The notes under the pieces are model-generated. The model was not told the DNA's origin. It searched no databases and saw only the letters and a list, made by a program, of their open reading frames with translations. Both the position numbers and the translations under genes were made by a program. A stretch of 64,000 nt of DNA, from contig NC_084828.1 of the NCBI RefSeq assembly GCF_033115175.1, positions 94,675,388-94,739,387 of the forward strand, written 5' to 3'. This document shows positions 57,088 through 64,000 of the stretch, piece by piece (within the stretch, counting starts at the first letter, position 1; each line of letters starts with the position of its first letter). The stretch comes from Lepus europaeus. Its lineage: Eukaryota > Chordata > Mammalia > Lagomorpha > Leporidae.

Positions 57088-57413
57088 TTTTTGTTACTTA
57101 AAAAGCAGAGGGAAAGAGTGAGAGTGAGAGAGAGAAAGATAGAGAGGTATCTTTCACCACTGGTTCACTTTCTGATCGTCTGCAACATCTGGAGCTTGGC
57201 CAGGTTAAACCCAGGAGCCAGGAACTCCATCCAGGCTGCCCATGTGAGTGGCAGGGACCCAAGTTCTTCAGCCATCATTGCTGCATCCCAGAGTGTGCAT
57301 TTAGCAGGAAGTCTGGATGGGAAGCCAAGCCGGGACTGGAACCCAGGCACTCTGATATAGATGGAGGCATCCTAGGCAGGGACTTAACCTGCTGCACCAT
57401 AACGCCTGTCTTG
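57088..57413 (-). mobile_element. C-SINE
   Basis: An antisense copy: TTACTTAAAAAGCAGAGGG, GAGAGTGAGAGAGAGAAAG and an end at CTGCACCATAACGCCTGTC. Moderately old. Confidence 0.88.
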
Positions 57414-57481
57414 ATAAACTGATTTTAACAATTAAACAATTTTAATATTAAAGGAGCAAGATTTTAGAAGAATGCATTTGA

Positions 57482-57790
57482 GGGGGCCAGCACTGAGGCA
57501 CAGCGGTTTAAGCCACCGTCTGCGACGCCAGCATCCCATGTGGGCACTAGTTTGAGTCCCAGCTGCTCCAATTCTGTCTGATCCAACTCCCTCTTAATGC
57601 ACTTGGGAAAGCAGCAGAAGATGGCCCAAGTCCCACATCCACGTAGGAGACCCAGAAGAAGCTCCTCGCTTAGGCTGGCCCAGCCCTGGCCACTGCAGCC
57701 ATGTGGGAAGTGAATGAGCAGCTGGAAGAGCTCTCTGTCTTTCCTTCTCTCTCTGTAACTCTGCCCTTCAAAGGATAAAAAATCATAAAA
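57482..57790 (+). mobile_element. C-SINE
   Basis: A sense copy starting GGGGGCCAGCACTGAGGCAC and ending CTGCCCTTCAAAGGATAAAAAATC. Confidence 0.9.
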
Positions 57791-58025
57791 AGACTGGATT
57801 TGAAAACCTATTTTTTCCACTAATAAGGAAAAGGAAAAAATAAAAGCCCAGTGTCTAACTCCTGAGTCCTCTTTTTCCTGATGAGACCACCCATAAAAGG
57901 GGATCTTCTACCTCATCTTCAACCAGTCCTGATGCCAGCAGGCAGGAAACAGCACAGAGAAGCCCCAATCTTCCTTCCTTTAAAGACAAACATGGGTCTC
58001 AATAGATTGTATTAAAAAATAAATT

Positions 58026-58382
58026 GGGCCGGCGACGCGGCTCAATAGGCTAATCCTCTGCCTTGCGGCGCCGGCACACCGGGTTCTAGTCCCGGTCGGG
58101 GCACCGATCCTGTCCCGGTTGCCCCTCTTCCAGGCCAGCTCTCTGCTGTGGCCAGGGAGTGCAGTGGAGGATGACCCAAGTGCTTGGGCCCTGCACCCCA
58201 TGGGAGACCAGGAGAAGCACCTGGCTCCTGCCATCGGAACAGCGCGGTGCGCTGGCCGCAGCGCGCTACCGCGGCGGCCATTGGAGGGTGAACCAACGGC
58301 CAAAGGAAGACCTTTCTCTCTGTCTCTCTCTCTCACTGTCCACTCTGCCTGTCAAAAAAAATAATAAATAAATAAATAAATT
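58026..58382 (+). mobile_element. Young C-SINE
   Basis: A sense copy of the CpG-rich subfamily starting GGGCCGGCGACGCGGCTCAA and ending CTGTCAAAAAAAATAATAAATAAATAAATAAATTG-like tail. The ATAAATTG words on both sides are likely target copies. Many CpGs are intact. Confidence 0.94.
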
Positions 58383-58419
58383 GATTGTATTATATAGCTT
58401 GACCTAGTCCAATTCTCCT

Positions 58420-58630
58420 ATGCCAGGGTGGGGAATGTCTAGCCCACAGACTGTATAAAGCCTGCAAAAATCATTTGGTCTGGCCCTGCCAAGGCAACTG
58501 CAGTTGGGGCTGAAAATGCAGTAAATCTGTAGCAGGCGAATTTTAAAGTTGGTAATTTTGAATGGCCTGTGAATGATGTCATAAATATCCAAATGGCCCT
58601 TGGCAGAAAAAAGGTTCTCCACCCCTACCC
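58420..58630. mobile_element. hAT-type MITE, copy 2 (with terminal inverted repeats)
   Basis: The left terminus CCAGGGTGGGGAATGTCT and right terminus AAGGTTCTCCACCCCTACC are inverted repeats. Inside are 'CATTTGGTCTGGCCCTGCCA' and 'AATATCCAAATGGCCCTTGG', as in the copy at 54.7 kb. No transposase is encoded. Confidence 0.78.
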
Positions 58631-59190
58631 GACAACATCAATGGGTTGTCTTCTTCAGATACTTCTGTTAGGTCTTCTAAGGAATATTGTCAGCATGATT
58701 CTCTCCCCACTTGCTTTGGTTTCCAGTATTTTTGATTCCTAAGCACCAGTTTAGAATGCCAGTTTTTTAGGACACTGTTCTTAAAGCAATCTCATTCTAA
58801 TGTGACAGTGAATAAAGACCACACTGCACTCAGAGCCCTACGTTCCAATTCAGTGTTGCAAAGCCCCATGAAAATTATGTTAAGTACTTCAAGTATTTTC
58901 AGTTACTTCACTTATTTCCCTTAGTTATTCTGAGTTTTGATACTGGGGTTGATGTGATTTCTATTCCAAACTTTGTGTCTCTTTTCTAGTTTTCTGATGC
59001 CTATATATCGCAGGATTATCACTAGAAAATGGCTGCCATTTTTTAACACTGGTTAATAGCACAGAAATAACAATTCTAGTACCGCAGTAAGCACTGTAAT
59101 CAGATGACCTATGTAGTCCAGAGGGGCAGAGGAACCAAGGGGAGCAACCAGCCCCAGGAAGGCAGGAGGGCAGGAAAGACTGCAAGAGAT
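58631..59190. other. Unique sequence, nothing recognised
   Basis: No repeat name, exon or RNA gene seen over about 560 bases. Confidence 0.4.
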
Positions 59191-59262
59191 GATGCTAGAG
59201 CCGAGTCTGGTGGCTGGAGGCTTGCTGATGCTAGAGCCGAGTCTGGTGGCTGGAGGCTTGCT
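59191..59262. repeat. Perfect 36-bp tandem duplication
   Basis: The 36-bp unit starting GATGCTAGAGCCGAGTCTGG is repeated exactly at 59,191-59,226 and 59,227-59,262. As 36 is a multiple of three, frames pass through it without shift. Confidence 0.95.
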
Positions 59263-60655
59263 GAGGTGGCAAAGGGCAGGCATTCTGAGCAGACAGTGTG
59301 GTATGTGAAGGCCCAGGGCTGCAAACAGCAAAGGTTTTCAGAGAACTAAAGCACTTCATTATGGCTGGAATGAGGGTCGGCATGAGATGGGAAAGGAGCT
59401 CAGGAGACAGGCAGGGGCTTTGCCACAAAAAGCTACATATGCCATGTTAGAGAGACTGGATCTCAAGATTTTATTTAGGAGGTAATGTGGAGTCACAGAA
59501 GGATTTTAAGTGACAAGTAGAGGTTTCAGAGCAAGCCTGTGTTTCAGAAGGACCAGTATAAGCAGTATCAAAGAATTACAGGGTCAGGAAGACAAATTAG
59601 GTTGCAAGAGAGAAATATGTAAGAGCCTGAATTAAGACAGTAGCAAAGGAGCATATTAGGAAGGGGTAGATTCTGTACGACTTGATAATTTGATATGTAA
59701 AAGAGAGGACAAGGAAGGGCCAAAGGTGACTCCTTGGTTTCAAGCTGAGCAAATAGGTAGCTGGCAGTTCCATTCACCAAGCATAGAAATACAAAAGGAA
59801 TTTTACTTCTGGGAAAGACAGAATAATAGGGACTGGTAAACACACACACACACACACACACATCATATGTGAAAAAGTAGTTTTCAAGATCCTGGATATA
59901 AAACAACAAAAACCAATTATCTCTGAGAAACAGAAAACAAAAGAAGTAAGCCCTACCAGTTCCCAAATTTACTACCTCAGGGCTATTTCTTGGCCATAGC
60001 TCAGGGAAGTGGAACTGAAGTGAAGGCCAATCCACCCTCTGAAATGAGAAGACAACGCTGATAGTCGAGAAAGACTAAGGAAGTCAGAGTGCTGCAGAGT
60101 GGAGAGCGTCACAAAGAAAGAATCTGGAGATTCAGAGACCCCCTTGAGGGTTCCGTAGCATACTGATGAGTGTGTGGATGAAGAACCTCATAAAGGCTAG
60201 GAAAAGAGCCATCTGAAACAGCGCCCGCCACTGACAGAGCTGTTCCTGCCGGGCAGCCTGGAAAGTGTATAATTCCCAGGGTAATGAGGATGGCACTCAG
60301 GAATGTCTTGTCAGTACCCGGGGAAAATCAGCCCTGGAGTGGGCATTGCTCCTGACCTTAACAAACCATAAGGTAAACATGAAAGAACAAAACCATTTCC
60401 ATCTCAGAAAAAGTCTCAAGAATGTTTGTTTTTAGGAATGCAAAAATATCCAGTAATCAACCAGGTAAAATTCACACTATCAAAGAAAATACAACCTATA
60501 ATGTAGAGACTATCAATTAATCAAAATCCACTAGTACTGACCCATCCACTAAAATCAGCAGACATCAAAACAATTATTATAACTATGTTCCATATACTCA
60601 GTAGGTTAAGCAGATGTTGGAACAACTGGACAACCACATGAAAAAGAAGTCAGAC
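59263..60655. other. Mostly unnamed sequence with a (CA)n tract
   Basis: The region 59,370-59,800 ('GGAGACAGGCAGGGGCTTTG', 'GGATTTTAAGTGACAAGTAG') resembles a widespread old mammalian repeat that I cannot name. No exon seen. Confidence 0.35.
59840..59862. repeat. (CA)11 microsatellite
   Basis: An uninterrupted CA run followed by TCATATGTG. Confidence 0.9.
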
Positions 60656-61084
60656 CCCTGCTTCATATTAGAAAGTAAGAGGTAAAATTACAAAATTCTT
60701 AGGAAAAAATCTAGAGATAAATCTTTGTGACCTTGAATTAGGCATTATTTTCTTAGATATGACACCAAAAGTACAATCAGCAAAAGAAAATATATATGAC
60801 TTCATCAAAATAAAAAACCTTTCTGTTCCAAGTGGTACCATTAAGTGAAAAATCAACCTTTAGAGAAAACATTTTCAAATAATATAACTGACAAAGGACT
60901 CTTTTCAGAGTATATAAAAAACTCTGACGACTCAACAATAAGAAAACAAATAATCTATCTAAAAATGGTCAAATGTTTTCATTAGACATCTCTCTAAAGA
61001 AAAAATATAAATGACCAATAGGCATATGAAACGAAACTCAACATCATCAGCCACTAGGGAAACACAAATCAATAGCACAATGAC

Positions 61085-61292
61085 CAGCAGGCATTTGGCC
61101 TGACAATTGGAATGCCTGTGTCTCACTGGAGTGCTTGGGTTCAATTCCCAGCGTCAGCTCCTGACTCCAGGTTCCTGCTAATGCAGACCCTGGGAGGCAG
61201 CAATAATGGCTCAAGAAATTGGCATTAATTGGGTTCTTGCCACCTACACAGGAGACCTAAAGGTGTTACCAGCTTTTGGCTTCAATTTTTTT
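61085..61292 (+). mobile_element. Old C-SINE, 3'-truncated
   Basis: 'CAGCAGGCATTTGGCCTGAC', 'CTTGGGTTCAATTCCCAGCG' and 'GTTACCAGCTTTTGGCTTCA' match the first two thirds of an old sense C-SINE. It then stops at a T tract. Confidence 0.75.
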
Positions 61293-61548
61293 TTAAAATA
61301 TTTTTTAAACCACAATAAGGTTCTGCTTCACATGCACTAGGATGATGATGATGACGACAACAACAAAAAGGGCGGGCAAGAATGTGAAGAATCACAACTC
61401 TGATAATACTACTAGGAATATAAAACAGCACATCTGCTTTGGAAAACACTATTTCCATTTCTCAAAAAGTTAAATGTAGTTATCATATGACATAGCAACT
61501 CCATTCATAGCTATATAAGCTAGAGAATTTTGAAAAGATATACACAGG

Positions 61549-61862
61549 AGCTGGCCTTGTGGCGCAGCAGGTTGAGGCACTGCCTGCAATGCCGGCACCC
61601 CATGGAGAAGTGCTGTTCCAGCCCTAGCTGCTTGGCTTCCTCTCCAATTTCCCACTAATGTACCTGAGAATGCAGCAGCAGATGTTCCAAGTCCTGGGGC
61701 CCTTGCTATCTATGCGAGAGACGAGGATGGAGTTCCTGGCAACTGGCTTTGGTCTGTCCCAGACAGATGGCCTATTGCAGCCATTTGGGGAGTGAACCAG
61801 TGGATGGAAGATGGCTCTTTGTTTCTCTGCCTTGCAAATAAATAAACAAATCTTTTTAAAAC
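61549..61862 (+). mobile_element. C-SINE
   Basis: A sense copy starting AGGAGCTGGCCTTGTGGCGC and ending CTTGCAAATAAATAAACAAATC. Flanking words ATATACACA occur on both sides (about 61,540 and 61,866), a likely target copy. Confidence 0.9.
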
Positions 61863-62009
61863 AAATATATACACAAAAATTATACAAATGTTCATAGCAA
61901 CATTGTTCACATTAGCCAAAAAGTAGAAAAACCCAAATGTCCATCAACAGACGAATGGATAAACAAAAGTGACACATCATACAATGGAATATTGTTCAGC
62001 TACAAAAAG

Positions 62010-62390
62010 GAATTGCTATGGTTTGAATATGGTTTGAGTGCATCCCCCCAAAGGGTTATATGCTGGAAGTTTGGTCCCCAGTGTGGCTGTGTTGAGGTGG
62101 TGAGACCTCTAAGAGGTAGAACCTAGGGGAAAGTAATTAGGTCATGAGGGCACCATCCTAAGGAATGGATCAGTACTGATCTCAGTTATAGGTTGGGCCC
62201 CACAGAATTGAGTTAATTCCCATGAGCATGGGTTGTTAGTAAAAGAGTGAGCCTGGCACTCCCAAATCTCTTGCCCCCTGTTTTGCCATATAATCTCTCC
62301 CTCTTATACACACTCTCACCATGGAGCCATCCACCACACTGTGATATAGCCAGAAGGTTCTCACCAGAGCCAAGCAGCTGCCAGTGTTGT
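62010..62390 (+). mobile_element. ERVL-MaLR-type solitary LTR in L1
   Basis: Begins TGCTATGGTTTGAATATGG and contains 'GTGTTGAGGTGGTGAGACCT', 'TTAGGTCATGAGGGCACCAT' and 'TTCTCACCAGAGCCAAGCAG'. These are landmarks of MaLR-type LTRs. No internal region is present, so it is a solo LTR or fragment. Confidence 0.72.
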
Positions 62391-62394
62391 ACTC

Positions 62395-62482
62395 TAGCGA
62401 AACTTCTTTACAAAAATGGCAGCTGGCCATGTTTGGCTCACGGGCCATAGTTTGCCAATCCCTACCCTAGAAAATTTATGTT
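62395..62482. mobile_element. hAT/MER5-like fragment
   Basis: The stretch 'TACAAAAATGGCAGCTGGCC' and 'GGGCCATAGTTTGCCAATCC' followed by CTACCCTAGA matches the end of MER5-type hAT MITEs. It directly follows the LTR and precedes the L1 3' end. Confidence 0.6.
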
Positions 62483-62720
62483 CATCTATACTAACAGAAA
62501 GCAGATTAGTGGGTGCAGCTGGAGGAGGGGAAAAGAGTGATGACACAGAAAGGAACTGAAGGCAGGGAAATTGCAAAGGGACAAGATTTTGGTAGTTTAA
62601 GATATATTATCTTGTATGGTGATAGTTTCAAGAGTGTGCATATGAGTCAAAACTTACAAACTGCACTCTTTAAATATGTGCATTTATTTCCAATAAATCT
62701 GCTAAGGAATTATGAAAGGA

Positions 62721-63650
62721 AGGGAGGTAGAGTTGTACATGCCGAACTACTTGAGGTACCTGCGGAAAATCCACCAGCAGACATAACAACAGGCAGCAGG
62801 ACACCTATCAAGAACACATGATCGAGAGTTGGACACAAAGAACTTTAGCAGGCCACAAAGTACTTAAGGCCACAGCTATGAATGTTACCACCCCTGATGA
62901 TGTATGAAGAACAATTTCAGTGGGAGGGAGTGGGGAGCAGGGCCTGTGTGGGAACAGATCAGAAGGTTAATGTGGAAGTATATCTAGTTTGAAAAAGCAA
63001 GTTAGCTCAAAACATAAGTTTATACATCAGCAATTCTTAAGACACGTATTCGGTGGCTCTGAAAGTCTGCACGGGAACAATACGCACGCAACTGCACACA
63101 GCTGAGTATTGTCACTTAACTGCTCCAACAGAATATTCTCTGCCCAGCCCCTCTGCAGGCCCATGTCTGACTCCAGCTTGCCTCTGGCGAACTGACATTG
63201 CAGGGCAGACACCAGAATGAGTTAACATATAGCCCATCATTCCTCTCCAGCAGTGCCTGAATTCCTTTTCACAAGACCCCTCCTGCTCAGTGACCCCAAT
63301 CTATACCGCAAAGGACAGAAGCAGCTGCAGGTGTCCCTGGAGTTCCTCAGGGAAGATAAGCAAGTCAAACTTTAATGGAGATTTTACATGATACCTAAAA
63401 CCAGTTATTCTCTCACCAAAACTAATTCCTTGCAGTAAGATGTTCTAAAAGGACATTAAGGAAATAGCTACATAATCAGCTGGGCCGAGACCTATGTTAC
63501 ACTTTCTATTTTATGTTATTAAACAGCTTAATTACAAACCTTATTGATTCAAATAATGTCAATGATGTCTTCGTTGAAACATTCTCTAAACTATGGGTCA
63601 GGTAAAGTCTTGGACTAATACATCCCACTTTAAAATAAAAAACCTTTTAA
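62721..63650. other. Unique sequence, nothing recognised
   Basis: 930 bases with no named repeat. A minus-strand frame at 63,212-63,027 is open but short and its acceptor is poor. Confidence 0.4.
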
Positions 63651-63651
63651 T

Positions 63652-63972
63652 TGGGGCCTTTAATTGTGGCATAGTGGGTAAAGCTGCTGGCTGTGACACC
63701 AGTATCCCATATGAGCGCCCATTCATGTCCCGGCTTCTCCACTTCAGATCCAGCTCCCTGATGATGGCCTGGCAAAGCAACAAAGATGGCCCAAGTGTCG
63801 GGGTACCTGCCACCCACGTGGGAGACCGGGATGAAGCTCCTGACTCCTGGCTTCGGCCTGGAGCACTGGCCACGGCAGCCATTTGAGGAATGAACCAGTA
63901 GATGGAAGATCTCTCTGTTTCTGTGCTTCTCTCTGTAACTCTTTCAAAATAAACAGATCTTTAAAAAAGTTT
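63652..63972 (+). mobile_element. C-SINE
   Basis: A sense copy starting TGGGGCCTTTAATTGTGGCA and ending CTTTCAAAATAAACAGATCTTTAAAAAA. The GGGGCC head is followed by an abnormal TTTAATTG, so the first A-box bases are altered. Confidence 0.9.
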
Positions 63973-64000
63973 TTTTTAATTAAGGAATTTCTATGAAAAG

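Larger units (their letters stand above)
60656..62720 (+). mobile_element. Ancient L1 3' part with four later insertions
   Basis: Sense L1 sequence: 'AAATCTAGAGATAAATCTTTG', 'ACAAAGGACTCTTTTCAGAG', 'AATGTCCATCAACAGACGAA', 'CAATGGAATATTGTTCAGCT', and a 3' end with 'AACAGAAAGCAGATTAGTGG'. Insertions interrupt it in order: SINE 61,085, SINE 61,549, LTR 62,010 and hAT-like piece 62,395. Confidence 0.8.

Noticed and set aside
34862..62390. Endogenous retrovirus with coding capacity
   Set aside because: Only LTR-like remnants were seen. No gag, pol or env-type frame lies next to any of them.
63027..63212. Minus-strand frame near the window end, possible upstream gene B exon
   Set aside because: The acceptor has a poor polypyrimidine tract and the phase cannot be tied to the exon at 37,803.
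35937..63972. tRNA genes suggested by A/B-box-like words (TGGCATAG, GGTTCGAGTCC)
   Set aside because: These belong to the tRNA-derived heads of C-SINEs. No cloverleaf-capable tRNA with an anticodon arm was seen.

Overview
This is a piece of a lagomorph nuclear genome, most likely rabbit (Oryctolagus) or a close relative. The clearest evidence is about 39 copies of the tRNA-derived C-SINE, a family known only from lagomorphs. They share a GGGGCC(A/G)G(C/T)(G/A)CTGTGG-type head, A/B-box-like promoter, (TCTC)n tract and CAAATAAATAAATC tail. Rabbit-type L1 3' ends, CpG depletion and GT/AG-bounded exons agree with this. No bacterial, phage or CRISPR-like organisation is present.

Layout. 1-6.8 kb: a broken L1 on the minus strand (about 388-6,411) carrying a SINE and a younger 5'-truncated L1. 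6.8-15.4 kb: intron and the last two recognisable coding exons of a plus-strand gene ('gene A', exons 12,693-12,773 and 14,730-14,879) with a short GC-rich 3' UTR and AATAAA at 15,378. 15.4-24.4 kb: intergenic, with an L1 tail that grew into a minisatellite (16.36-16.61 kb) and an orphan CpG island (18.7-19.4 kb). 24.4-37.8 kb: the 3' end of a minus-strand gene ('gene B'): a 4.2-kb 3' UTR, a terminal coding exon (28,628-29,184), and two candidate upstream exons (29,232-29,416 and 37,611-37,803) that join in frame. Genes A and B are convergent. I do not recognise either product by name.

30-64 kb is one of the densest parts: about 34 SINEs in 34 kb, several nested L1s (two with the 5' inversion typical of twin priming), LTR remnants of ERVL/MaLR type and hAT-type MITEs. 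By contrast no SINE is visible from 20,865 to 30,008, the interval holding gene B's last exons and long 3' UTR. No intact transposon gene was found and nothing in the window looks like a new defence or metabolic system. The most interesting items are the possible 47-nt intron in gene B, its PDZ-ligand-like C terminus, the SINE desert, and the readable insertion chronologies.
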